Positions 32,881 through 42,648 of a stretch of DNA of 64,000 nt are shown here, one piece after another. Both the position numbers and the translations under genes were made by a program. Location: assembly GCF_023954335.1 (NCBI RefSeq), contig NZ_JAMLIE010000001.1, positions 186,001 to 250,000 on the forward strand, given 5' to 3'. The notes under the pieces are model-generated. The model did no database searches, was not told the DNA's origin, and saw nothing but the letters and a program-made list of their open reading frames with translations. Each line of letters opens with the position of its first letter. The first letter of the stretch is position 1. The DNA comes from Aquamicrobium sp. (GTDB taxonomy: Bacteria; Pseudomonadota; Alphaproteobacteria; Rhizobiales; Rhizobiaceae).

Positions 32881-34728
32881 GTGGCCGAATCCAGAAAGAA
32901 CGTCTCGCGGCCGGGGGTTTCGGGCAGCGCCTACACCTATGTCGACCACTCCTTCGACGTCGTCGTCGTCGGCGCCGGCGGCGCCGGCCTGCGCGCCACG
33001 CTCGGCATGGCCGAGCAGGAACTGAAGACCGCCTGCATCACCAAGGTCTTCCCGACCCGCTCGCACACGGTGGCCGCGCAGGGCGGCATCGCCGCCTCGC
33101 TGAAGAACATGGGCCCCGACAACTGGCAGTGGCACCTTTACGACACCGTCAAGGGCTCGGACTGGCTCGGCGACGTCGACGCCATGGAATACCTCGCCCG
33201 CGAGGCTCCGGCCGCCGTCTACGAGCTCGAGCATTACGGCGTGCCGTTCTCGCGCACCGAGGACGGGCGCATCTATCAGCGGCCCTTCGGCGGCCACATG
33301 CAGAATTTCGGCGACGGCCCGCCGGTGCAGCGCACCTGCGCCGCCGCCGACCGCACCGGCCACGCCATCCTGCACACGCTCTACGGCCAGTCGGTCAAGA
33401 ACAACGCCCAGTTCTTCATCGAGTATTTCGCCCTCGACCTCATCATGACCGACGGCGTCTGCACCGGCGTCGTGGCGTGGAACCTTGACGACGGCACCAT
33501 CCACCGCTTCGCCGCCAAGATGGTGGTGCTGGCGACCGGCGGCTACGGCCGCGCCTATTTCTCGGCCACCAGCGCCCACACCTGCACCGGCGACGGCAAC
33601 GGCATGGTCGCCCGCGCCGGCCTGCCGCTCCAGGACATGGAGTTCGTCCAGTTCCACCCGACCGGCATTTACGGCGCCGGCTGCCTCATCACCGAGGGCG
33701 CGCGCGGCGAGGGCGGCTATCTGGTCAATTCCGAGGGCGAGCGCTTCATGGAGCGCTACGCGCCCTCGGCCAAGGACCTCGCCAGCCGCGACGTCGTCTC
33801 GCGCTGCATGACGCTGGAGATCCGCGAGGGCCGCGGCGTCGGCAGGAACAAGGACCACATCTTCCTGCATCTCGACCATCTCGACCCGGCGGTCCTTCAT
33901 GAACGGCTCCCCGGCATCTCGGAATCGGCGAAGATCTTCGCCGGCGTCAACGTCACCCGCGAGCCGATCCCGGTGCTGCCGACCGTGCACTACAACATGG
34001 GCGGCGTGCCGACCAACTACTGGGGCGAGGTGCTGAACGCCGATGGGACCAATCCCGAGCGCATCCAGCCAGGCCTGATGGCGGTGGGCGAGGCCGGCTG
34101 CGCTTCCGTCCACGGCGCCAACCGTCTCGGCTCCAACTCGCTGATCGACCTCGTGGTCTTCGGCCGCGCCGCCGCCATCCGCGCCGGCGAGGTCATCGAC
34201 CGCGAAAGCGCCATCCCGGCGATCAACGAACAGGCGGTCGAGAAGATCATGGACCGCTTCGACCGGCTGCGCCATGCCGACGGCGGCACGCCGACCGCCA
34301 GCTTGCGCGAAAAGATGCAGCGCGCCATGCAGGAGGACGCCGCCGTCTTCCGCACGCAGGATTCGCTCGCGCAGGGCTGCAAGCGCGTCTCCGCCATCTG
34401 GGGCGAATTGAAGGACATCAAGGTCCACGACCGCTCGATGATCTGGAACTCCGACCTCGTCGAGACGCTGGAGCTGGAGAACCTGATGGCCTGCGCCATC
34501 ACCACGGTCCACGGCGCCGAGGCGCGCAAGGAAAGCCGCGGCGCGCACGCGCGCGAGGACTTCTCCGAGCGCGACGACAAGAACTGGCGCAAGCACACGC
34601 TGGCCTGGGTCGACGAGGCGGGCAAGGTCACGCTCGACTATCGCCCCGTCCACACCGACACCATGCTGCCGGTGGACGAGGGCGGCATCGATCCGGCCAG
34701 GATCGCGCCCAAGAAGCGCGTTTATTGA
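32881..34728 (+). CDS. sdhA: Succinate dehydrogenase flavoprotein subunit SdhA
   Basis: A 615-residue subunit with the FAD-binding loop VVVVGAGGAGLRATLGMAEQ, the covalent-FAD histidine in TRSHTVAAQGGIAA, and active-site segments PTGIYGAGCLITEGARGEGGYL (in part), HYNMGGVPTNYWG and GANRLGSNSLIDLVVFGRAAA (in part). It oxidises succinate to fumarate, linking the TCA cycle to the quinone pool. The start is GTG at 32881, four bases after sdhD. The usual next gene sdhB is displaced by vapD. Confidence 0.97.
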   Translation: MAESRKNVSRPGVSGSAYTYVDHSFDVVVVGAGGAGLRATLGMAEQELKTACITKVFPTRSHTVAAQGGIAASLKNMGPDNWQWHLYDTVKGSDWLGDVDAMEYLAREAPAAVYELEHYGVPFSRTEDGRIYQRPFGGHMQNFGDGPPVQRTCAAADRTGHAILHTLYGQSVKNNAQFFIEYFALDLIMTDGVCTGVVAWNLDDGTIHRFAAKMVVLATGGYGRAYFSATSAHTCTGDGNGMVARAGLPLQDMEFVQFHPTGIYGAGCLITEGARGEGGYLVNSEGERFMERYAPSAKDLASRDVVSRCMTLEIREGRGVGRNKDHIFLHLDHLDPAVLHERLPGISESAKIFAGVNVTREPIPVLPTVHYNMGGVPTNYWGEVLNADGTNPERIQPGLMAVGEAGCASVHGANRLGSNSLIDLVVFGRAAAIRAGEVIDRESAIPAINEQAVEKIMDRFDRLRHADGGTPTASLREKMQRAMQEDAAVFRTQDSLAQGCKRVSAIWGELKDIKVHDRSMIWNSDLVETLELENLMACAITTVHGAEARKESRGAHAREDFSERDDKNWRKHTLAWVDEAGKVTLDYRPVHTDTMLPVDEGGIDPARIAPKKRVY

Positions 34729-34740
34729 GGTTGTGGTAGA

Positions 34741-34765
34741 ATGGCGATTAAAGGAACCTCGCCAT
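34741..34765 (+). promoter_or_regulatory. Potential hairpin over the vapD translation start
   Basis: ATGGCGA (34741-34747) can pair perfectly with TCGCCAT (34759-34765). The 11-base loop carries the ribosome binding site AAAGGA, and the first two bases of the vapD start codon (ATG at 34764-34766) are in the stem. Such a structure could limit translation initiation; this is inferred from the sequence alone. Confidence 0.45.
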
Positions 34766-35120
34766 GAACGTTATGTTTGGTCACAACAGAGGGCGTCGGG
34801 GGGCGATGTACGCGATAACGTTCGATCTAGACACTGACACTCTTAAGAAGAGTTACCATAATGCGTCGTGGCAGAATGCCTACAACGACATTGCCAAGTT
34901 TCTGCGAAATCACGGGTTTGATAGGCAGCAGGGAAGCGTTTACTTCGGCAACGACGATGTCGACACGGTCCGCTGCCAAATCGCCGTGCAGCGGCTCACT
35001 TTAGAGTACGACTGGTTCGCTCCCTCGGTGCGCGACATCCGAATGCTTCGTATCGAGGACAACAACGATCTGACGCCAGCGATAGAACTTGCGTTGGAAG
35101 CAAAGAAGATGGCGCGCTAA
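34764..35120 (+). CDS. vapD: VapD family endoribonuclease inside the sdh operon
   Basis: A 118-residue protein whose core (AMYAITFDLDTDTLKKSY, AYNDIAKFLRNHGF, QGSVYFGN, AVQRLTLEYDWF, VRDIRMLRIEDNNDL) is a close match to VapD, a ferredoxin-fold RNase related to Cas2 and used as a toxin in some vapXD systems. The core starts at M15 (ATG 34806), but AAAGGAACCTCGCC before 34764 favours the longer start. By hand count 34801-35100 is 53% G+C against 65-67% in sampled flanking lines, with codons such as TTA, CTA and ATA rare in neighbours. Its TAA overlaps the sdhB ATG by one base. No antitoxin-like ORF is adjacent. Confidence 0.88.
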   Translation: MNVMFGHNRGRRGAMYAITFDLDTDTLKKSYHNASWQNAYNDIAKFLRNHGFDRQQGSVYFGNDDVDTVRCQIAVQRLTLEYDWFAPSVRDIRMLRIEDNNDLTPAIELALEAKKMAR

Positions 35121-35899
35121 TGGTTGAAATCACCCTTCCCGAGAATTCGCGCATCCACGAGGGCAAGACCTGGCCGAAGCCGGAAGGCGCGACCAATCTG
35201 CGCGAGTACCGCATCTATCGCTGGTCGCCCGACGACGACGACAATCCGCGTGTCGACACCTATTACGTCGACAGCGACGATTGCGGGCCGATGGTGCTCG
35301 ACGGGCTGCTCTACATCAAGAACAAGATCGACCCGACGCTGACGCTGCGCCGCTCCTGCCGCGAGGGCATCTGCGGCTCATGCGCCATGAACATCGACGG
35401 CACCAACACGCTGGCCTGCACCAAGGGCACCGACGAGATCAAGGGCGCGGTCCGCGTCTACCCGCTGCCGCACATGCCGGTGGTCAAGGACCTCGTGCCG
35501 GACCTGACGGTTCCCTACGCCCAGCTCTCCTCGATCCAGCCCTGGCTCCAGACCGTGTCGCCGGAGCCGGAAAAGGAATGGAAGCAGAGCCACGAGGACC
35601 GCGCCAAGCTCGACGGCCTCTACGAGTGCATCCTGTGCTTCTGCTGCCAGACCTCGTGCCCGTCCTACTGGTGGAACGGCGAGCGCTATCTCGGCCCGGC
35701 CATCCTGCTGCAAGCCTATCGCTGGCTGATCGATTCCCGCGATGAAGCAACCGGCGAACGCCTCGACAACCTCGAGGACCCGTTCCGCCTCTATCGCTGC
35801 CACACCATCATGAACTGCACGCAGGCCTGCCCGAAGGGGCTGAACCCGGCCAAGGCCATCGCCGAGATCAAGAAGATGATGGTGGCGCGCCGGACCTGA
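35120..35899 (+). CDS. sdhB: Succinate dehydrogenase iron-sulphur subunit SdhB
   Basis: A 259-residue electron-transfer subunit. The 2Fe-2S motif is SCREGICGSCAMNIDG, followed by the second-domain cluster motifs CILCFCCQTSCPSYWW and CTQACPKGLNPAKAI (4Fe-4S and 3Fe-4S). It carries electrons from SdhA to the quinone. The ATG at 35120 overlaps the last base of the vapD stop (TAATG), suggesting that sdhB translation is coupled to vapD rather than to sdhA as in related genomes. Confidence 0.97.
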   Translation: MVEITLPENSRIHEGKTWPKPEGATNLREYRIYRWSPDDDDNPRVDTYYVDSDDCGPMVLDGLLYIKNKIDPTLTLRRSCREGICGSCAMNIDGTNTLACTKGTDEIKGAVRVYPLPHMPVVKDLVPDLTVPYAQLSSIQPWLQTVSPEPEKEWKQSHEDRAKLDGLYECILCFCCQTSCPSYWWNGERYLGPAILLQAYRWLIDSRDEATGERLDNLEDPFRLYRCHTIMNCTQACPKGLNPAKAIAEIKKMMVARRT

Positions 35900-35925
35900 C
35901 GCATTGACTGTCGGCGCCGCATTTA

Positions 35926-35980
35926 TCCCTTCACCCCGCTTGCGGGGGGAAGGAGGCTCGAAGGGTCGGATGAGGGGCGG
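35926..35980. repeat. Palindromic intergenic repeat (CCCCGC-TT-GCGGGG type)
   Basis: The inverted repeat CCCCGCTTGCGGGG near 35934-35947 sits inside TTCACCCCGC...GAAGGAGGCTCGAAGGGTCGGATGAGGGG, which I recognise as a repetitive unit common between rhizobial genes. It lies after sdhB and before the small minus-strand gene. It could also act as a transcription terminator for sdhB. Confidence 0.7.
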
Positions 35981-36012
35981 CCACCGACGGTCGAAAGCCG
36001 GGCCTGACGATA

Positions 36013-36288
36013 TCAATCCCTCGGGATTATCGTGACCACGCACTCGTCATTCGTATCGAGCCCAGCCTTGTCGCATTGAGGCGCGGTCAAATTGAAGAAG
36101 AATACGTCCGAGCCCTTGCCCCACGGGCGAATGTTTCGCCTGAACGGTCCCGCATCGTTCAATATCACATCGGCAGGAAAGGCGTGCACGCGGCCCACCG
36201 CATATTCCGATTTTACGACAACATACCGGGGAAGAAATTCCTCCTTGCGGAGAACCCTCGCGGGGAAGGAGACGGGTGCCTTGTTCAT
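36013..36288 (-). CDS. DUF1905-like small protein
   Basis: A 91-residue protein beginning MNKAPVSFPARVLRKEEF, with NDAGPFRRNIRPWGKGSDVFFF in the middle (in part NDAGPFRRNIRPWGKG) and ending in a D-E-C-V-V-T-I-I type strand. The order of strands and the GPFRRNI turn fit DUF1905, a small beta-barrel domain of unknown function; the match is moderate. AAGGACATGGCCGG precedes the ATG at 36288. By hand count 36061-36240 is 56% G+C, clearly below the surroundings, which suggests a recent arrival. Confidence 0.5.
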   Translation of the reverse strand: MNKAPVSFPARVLRKEEFLPRYVVVKSEYAVGRVHAFPADVILNDAGPFRRNIRPWGKGSDVFFFNLTAPQCDKAGLDTNDECVVTIIPRD

Positions 36289-36329
36289 CCGGCCATGTCC
36301 TTGCTCATGAAACCCGTCCCGCCGCTCCA

Positions 36330-36976
36330 CTACTCGGCAGGCTTTTCATCCAGCGAATGGCGCATGATCAGCGGCATCTGGGTGAAGGTGAAGAGAATCG
36401 TGATCGGCATGATCGCCCAGACCTTGAAAGCCACCCAGAAATCGGTCGAGAAATTGCGCCACACCACCTCGTTGGCGACGGCGAGGAAGAAGAAGAACAG
36501 GCCCCAGCGGAAGGTCAGCTTGCGCCACCCTTCGGCGTCGAGCCGGAAGGCGGATTCGAAGACGTAGCCGAGCAGCGCCTTGCCGAAGAACAGGCCGCCG
36601 AGCAGCACCGCCCCGAACAGCGAATTGACGATGGTCGGCTTCATCTTGATGAACAGCTCGTCCTGAAGCCACAGCGTCAGCGCGCCGAAGATGAACACGA
36701 CCACGCCCGAGACGAGCGGCATGATCGGCAGCGTGCGGGTCAGCGCCCACGACACGGAAAGCGCGATGGCCGTGGCGATCATGAACAGGCCCGTGGCGAG
36801 GAAGAGCGGCCCGCCGAACGAGCCCAGCGCCGGCCATTTCTCGACCAGCCACTCGCCGCGCGAATTGGCGAAGAAGAAGACGAGCAGCGGCCCGAGCTCC
36901 AGCGCCAGCTTGAGCAGCGGCGCGACCTCCTTCTTCTTGGGGTCGGACGGATCGCGCTCGAAGACGGGTTCGCTCA

Positions 36977-36977
<1 letters not shown>
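36330..36977 (-). CDS. yciB: YciB/septation protein A family inner-membrane protein
   Basis: A 215-residue protein with five to six transmembrane helices and the family segments LLKLALELGPLLVFFFANSRG, IPLVSG-like TLPIMPLVSGVVVFIFGALTLW (in part) and LFFGKALLGYVF, then AVANEVVWRNFSTDFWVAFKV (in part). It is implicated in cell-envelope synthesis and septation (known as IspA/YciB). Its ATG overlaps the ftsY stop (ATGA at 36976-36979 read on the minus strand), so the two are coupled, the standard alphaproteobacterial order mtaB-ftsY-yciB. Confidence 0.95.
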
Positions 36978-38527
<1,550 letters not shown>

Positions 38528-38545
38528 GAATTGCCGTTCCTCGCC

Positions 38546-39853
38546 TCAGGCTGCCCGCACGGCGCTGTCGCCCGCGATCAGCCTGTCGCCGTCATGGCCG
38601 GAAACCGTGACATCCACGATCTCGCCCGGCCGCCCCTCACCGAGCGAGGCCATGACAAAGCCTTCGGTGCGGCCGATGCCGTCCTGCTCGACCAGCACGC
38701 GCTGGCGGGTGCCGACGAGGCCGTCGAGATGCCGGCGATAGGCGCGCTCGCCCACTGCCCGCAGCCTCGCCGCGCGCGCCTTGACGATGCCGCGGTCGAC
38801 CTGCGGCATGCGCGCCGCCGGCGTGCCTTCGCGTGGGCTGAACGGGAAGACGTGGAGATGCGTCAGCCCGCACTCCTCGACGATGCGAAGCGAGTTCTGA
38901 AACATGCCTTCCGTCTCGGTCGGGAAGCCGGCGATGATGTCGGCTCCGAAGACGATGTCGGGCCGCAGCCGCCGCACCTCGGCGCAGAAGCGGATCGAAT
39001 CGTCGCGCAAATGCCGGCGCTTCATGCGCTTCAGCACCATGTCGTCGCCGGCCTGCAGCGAAAGGTGAAGATGCGGCATCAGACGCATCTCGGTGGCCAG
39101 CGCCTCCATCAGCGCCTCGTCGGCCTCGATCGAATCGATGGAAGACAGGCGCAGGCGGGCCAGATCCGGCACCTGACGCAGGATCGTCTTCACCAGACGC
39201 CCGAGTCGCGGGCTTGCGGGCAGGTCGCCGCCATAGCTCGTCAGGTCGACGCCCGTCAGCACCACTTCCCTGTAGCCGTTGCCGACGAGGCGCTTGACCT
39301 GCTCGACCACGCCGCCCATCGGCACCGAACGCGAACTGCCGCGGCCGTAGGGGATGATGCAGAAGGTGCAGCGATGGTCGCAGCCGTTCTGCACCTGCAC
39401 GAAGGCGCGCGCCCGCCCCTCGATGGCGTCGACCATGTGCGAGGCGGTCTCGCGGACCTCCATGATGTCGTTGACGCGCACTTTCTCGTAAAGGTTGACG
39501 CCGAAATCGGGCAGCGCCCGGTAGGACTGGCTTTTCAGCTTCTCCTCGTTGCCGAGGACGAGGTCCACCTCGTCCATGGCGGCGAAGCCGGACGGGTCGG
39601 TCTGCGCCGCGCAGCCGGTGACGATGATGCGCGCTTCCGGGTTGTCGCGCCGCGCCTTGCGGATCGCCTGCCGCGCCTGCCGCACCGCCTCGCCGGTGAC
39701 CGCGCAGGTGTTGACGATGATCGCCCCGCCCTCGAGCCCGTCGAGGCCGGCGGCGTGCGCCTCGCGCCGCATCACCTCCGACTCGTAGGCGTTGAGCCGG
39801 CAGCCGAAGGTGACGATGTCGATGCCGCTCTTCGCCTCGCCCGCCCCGCTCAT
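38546..39853 (-). CDS. mtaB: tRNA (N6-L-threonylcarbamoyladenosine(37)-C2)-methylthiotransferase MtaB
   Basis: A 435-residue radical-SAM methylthiotransferase. The N-terminal cluster cysteines are in TFGCRLNAYES, NTCAVTGEAVRQ and VTGCAAQ, the radical SAM motif is CDHRCTFCIIP, and the SAM-domain segment VLTGVDLTSYGGDLP fits MtaB; a short C-terminal TRAM domain ends the protein. It adds a methylthio group to t6A37 of tRNAs reading ANN codons. Overlaps dapF by four bases. Confidence 0.96.
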   Translation of the reverse strand: MSGAGEAKSGIDIVTFGCRLNAYESEVMRREAHAAGLDGLEGGAIIVNTCAVTGEAVRQARQAIRKARRDNPEARIIVTGCAAQTDPSGFAAMDEVDLVLGNEEKLKSQSYRALPDFGVNLYEKVRVNDIMEVRETASHMVDAIEGRARAFVQVQNGCDHRCTFCIIPYGRGSSRSVPMGGVVEQVKRLVGNGYREVVLTGVDLTSYGGDLPASPRLGRLVKTILRQVPDLARLRLSSIDSIEADEALMEALATEMRLMPHLHLSLQAGDDMVLKRMKRRHLRDDSIRFCAEVRRLRPDIVFGADIIAGFPTETEGMFQNSLRIVEECGLTHLHVFPFSPREGTPAARMPQVDRGIVKARAARLRAVGERAYRRHLDGLVGTRQRVLVEQDGIGRTEGFVMASLGEGRPGEIVDVTVSGHDGDRLIAGDSAVRAA

Positions 39854-40734
39854 GCCGCACCCTCGGTATCACGCTCCCAGGCGCCGGTCTCGGGGTCGAG
39901 CCGGCCGGAGAATTCCCATTCGGCCGGCCCGGTCATGATGACATGGTCGTCGGCGCGCCACTCGATGACGAGCCTGCCGCCGCTCGGCGCCGTCACCGTT
40001 ACGGTGCGGCCGGTACGCCCCGTCCGCGCGGCCGAGACGGCGGCGGCGCAGGCGGCCGAGCCGCAGGCCAGCGTCAGCCCCGCGCCGCGCTCCCAGGTGC
40101 GGATGGTCATGGCGTCGCGCGCCGTGACTTGGGCGATCGTGATGTTGGCGCGCTCGGGAAAGATCGGGTGGTTCTCCAGCAGCGGCCCGAACTTTTCGAG
40201 GTCGTAGGACCACACGTCGCCGTCGACCCAGAAGATCGCATGCGGGTTGCCCATCGAGGCGACGGAGGGCGAGTGCAGCACCGGCGCGTCGATCGGGCCG
40301 ATCTGCAGCTCGATGGCGCGCGTGTCGCGGAACTCCTCGGCGAGCGGGATATCCTGCCAGCCGAAGCGCGGCCGGCCGAGATCGACCGAGATCGAGCCGT
40401 CCGCGTGCTCGGTGGCGTTGAGGATGCCGGCGACCGTCTCGAAGGCGAATTGCCGCTGGCCCGTCTCGGCGGCGAGCGCCGCGACGACGCAGCGCGTGCC
40501 GTTGCCGCAGGCCTGCGCCTGGCTGCCGTCGGAATTGAGGATCTCGATATAGCTGTGCGTGCCCGGCGTTCGCGGGTCGTGGATCGCCATGATCTGGTCG
40601 AAGCGCGTCGCCGGATCGGCCGCCAGCGCCAGCGCCGCCGCCGGCGTGACGCGGCCCGCGCGGCCACGCATGTCGGCGACGATGATCTCGTTGCCGATCC
40701 CGTTCATGCGGGCGAAGGGAATGCGCTGGCTCAT
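39850..40734 (-). CDS. dapF: Diaminopimelate epimerase
   Basis: A 294-residue enzyme that converts LL- to meso-diaminopimelate for lysine and peptidoglycan. The two catalytic cysteines are in QACGNGTRCVVAA and LACGSAACAAAVS, and FARMNGIGNEIIVAD starts the protein. It is upstream of mtaB in the same transcript (four-base overlap) and divergent from omp19. Confidence 0.97.
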   Translation of the reverse strand: MSQRIPFARMNGIGNEIIVADMRGRAGRVTPAAALALAADPATRFDQIMAIHDPRTPGTHSYIEILNSDGSQAQACGNGTRCVVAALAAETGQRQFAFETVAGILNATEHADGSISVDLGRPRFGWQDIPLAEEFRDTRAIELQIGPIDAPVLHSPSVASMGNPHAIFWVDGDVWSYDLEKFGPLLENHPIFPERANITIAQVTARDAMTIRTWERGAGLTLACGSAACAAAVSAARTGRTGRTVTVTAPSGGRLVIEWRADDHVIMTGPAEWEFSGRLDPETGAWERDTEGAA

Positions 40735-40903
40735 GGCCTGCTATATGGCGGAAACGGCAGGCGATTACCAGTGTCGCCGGCGGCCGGCGAAGGAACGCTT
40801 TCTTAACCATGCACGTTGGATTCTCCAAAAGATCGCCACTATTCTGGCGCTTGAAGGGATTCGATCGACCTGTGGGGCACCCCCGCCCCGACGGAGGGAC
40901 TTT

Positions 40904-41449
40904 ATGGCTTTCAGGACTGGCGGCATCGTCGTCGCAACCTCGTTTCTGGCGCTGGCGCTCGCCGGCTGCCAGAGCGACCGCTTCTCGGGCATCGACTCGC
41001 GACCCGCGCCCCTTCCCGCCGCGCCGGCCGGCACCGTGACCGCGGGCCAGCTTCCGCCCCCGGTGCAGCCGGGCACGACCGACCCGTCGCAGTTTCCCGA
41101 GGCGCCCGGGGGCGGCAGCGAGCAGCCGGCCGACGGCACGCAGATCGCCGCTCTGGAGCAGAACGCGGCCGACATCTCGGCCGGCAGCGTCGCCGGTGTC
41201 TGGAACGCCTCCGTCTCCGGCCAGAGCTGCCGCATCGCCACGCCGCAGACGCGCTTCGGCCAGGGCTTCCGCGCCGGCCCGCTGCGCTGCCCGGCGCCGC
41301 TCGCCGGCGTCAAGTCGTGGAACGTGTCGGGCAAGCAGCTCGCGCTCTACGACGAAGGCGGCACCGTGCTGGCCAGGCTCTATTCGTCGGGCGGCAACCG
41401 CTTCGACGGCCAGACCAGCTCCGGCCAGCCCGTCTCGCTCTCGCGCTAG
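40904..41449 (+). CDS. omp19: Omp19-type outer-membrane lipoprotein (protease inhibitor Inh family)
   Basis: A 181-residue lipoprotein: signal sequence with lipobox LAGC (C22), a Pro/Gly-rich linker (about 25-85) and a C-terminal domain (SVAGVWNASVSGQSCRIATPQTRFGQGFRAGPLRCPAPL, in part, and SGKQLALYDEGGTVLARLY) matching Omp19 of Brucella and related proteins. In Brucella it inhibits proteases and is an immunogen. GGAGGGACTTT precedes the ATG. It is divergent from dapF and followed by zapE. Confidence 0.87.
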   Translation: MAFRTGGIVVATSFLALALAGCQSDRFSGIDSRPAPLPAAPAGTVTAGQLPPPVQPGTTDPSQFPEAPGGGSEQPADGTQIAALEQNAADISAGSVAGVWNASVSGQSCRIATPQTRFGQGFRAGPLRCPAPLAGVKSWNVSGKQLALYDEGGTVLARLYSSGGNRFDGQTSSGQPVSLSR

Positions 41450-41478
41450 CGCCGGCCCCTCAGGATCGATCCACACCC

Positions 41479-42648
41479 ATGTCCTCGCATGACGGGCTGT
41501 CGCCCTTTCGCACCGTCCGTCAGGCCTACGACCATCTGGAGGAAACCGGCGCCATCGCCCGCGATCCGGCGCAGATGGCCGTGGTCGAGGCGCTCGACCG
41601 GCTGATCGAGGAGCTTTCCGTCAAGCGGATGGCGGCCAAGAAAAGCGCGCTCGGCTGGCTGTTCGCCAAGAAGCGGCCGGCGCACGAGCCGGTGAAGGGC
41701 CTTTACGTCCACGGCGAGGTCGGGCGCGGCAAGACCATGCTGATGGACCTGTTCTTCGAGCTGGTCCCGGCGCGGCGCAAACGGCGCGCCCATTTCAACG
41801 ACTTCATGGCCGACGTCCACGACCGCATCCAGAAGCATCGCGAGAAGCTGAAGCGCGGCGAGACCAAGGAGACGGACCCGATCCCGCCGGTAGCGCGGGC
41901 GCTGGCGGAAGAAGCGTGGGTGCTGTGCTTCGACGAGTTCACCGTCACCGACATCGCCGACGCCATGGTGCTGTCGCGGCTGTTCTCGTCGCTGTTCGCG
42001 GAGGGCGTCGTCCTCGTCGCCACCTCGAACGTCGCGCCGCGCGACCTCTATCGCGACGGGCTGAACCGCGGCCTGTTCGAGCCGTTCATCGGCATTCTCG
42101 AGCGCCATGCGAAGGTGCTCAACCTCGACGGGCCGACCGACCACCGCCGCCGCCGGCTGGAGCGGATGCAGGTCTACATCACGCCGCTCGACGAGGCGGC
42201 CGACCGGCTGATGGACGAGGCGTGGAGCGCCGCCACCGCCGGGCGCGGCGTCCATGAGGACCGGATCGCCCTCAAAGGCCGCGAGATCGTGGTGCCGCGC
42301 GCCGCCGGCACGGCCGCGCGCTTCGACTTCGCCCAGCTCTGCGGCGCGGCGCTCGCCGCGCGCGACTATCTCGCCCTCGTCGCCCGCTACGACACGCTGT
42401 TCCTCGACCATATCCCGGTCATGGGGCAGGACAGGCGCAACGAGGCCAAGCGCTTCATCCTGCTCGTCGACACGCTCTACGACAACCGCGTGCGGCTGGT
42501 GGCGAGCGCCGAAGGCGCACCCGAGGCGCTCTATCGCGGCACGGTCGGGGCGGAGGTGTTCGAGTTCGCCCGCACCGCCTCGCGCCTGACCGAGATGCAG
42601 AGCCGCGAATGGCTGGAAGGCGCCCGCCGCCGCGACGCCGCCGAATGA
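41479..42648 (+). CDS. zapE: Cell division protein ZapE (AFG1-family ATPase)
   Basis: A 389-residue AAA+-like ATPase. Walker A is VHGEVGRGKTMLMD (around residue 75), Walker B is VLCFDEFTVTDIADAM, and the segments HFNDFMADVH, VLVATSNVAPRDLYRDGLNR and VRLVASAEGAPEALY are typical. ZapE acts on the FtsZ ring under stress in E. coli. The ATG at 41479 leaves a normal N-terminus; it overlaps the next gene (ATGA at 42645-42648). Confidence 0.95.
   Translation: MSSHDGLSPFRTVRQAYDHLEETGAIARDPAQMAVVEALDRLIEELSVKRMAAKKSALGWLFAKKRPAHEPVKGLYVHGEVGRGKTMLMDLFFELVPARRKRRAHFNDFMADVHDRIQKHREKLKRGETKETDPIPPVARALAEEAWVLCFDEFTVTDIADAMVLSRLFSSLFAEGVVLVATSNVAPRDLYRDGLNRGLFEPFIGILERHAKVLNLDGPTDHRRRRLERMQVYITPLDEAADRLMDEAWSAATAGRGVHEDRIALKGREIVVPRAAGTAARFDFAQLCGAALAARDYLALVARYDTLFLDHIPVMGQDRRNEAKRFILLVDTLYDNRVRLVASAEGAPEALYRGTVGAEVFEFARTASRLTEMQSREWLEGARRRDAAE

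Noticed and set aside
34764..35120. vapD as half of a toxin-antitoxin pair with a partner in the sdhA-sdhB gap
   Set aside because: Only 35 bases lie between sdhA and vapD and none between vapD and sdhB, so there is no room for an antitoxin gene; a partner elsewhere is possible but not visible.
36013..36330. A longer version of the DUF1905-like gene starting at 36330
   Set aside because: The upstream residues have no family similarity and the ribosome binding site AAGGAC fits the ATG at 36288.
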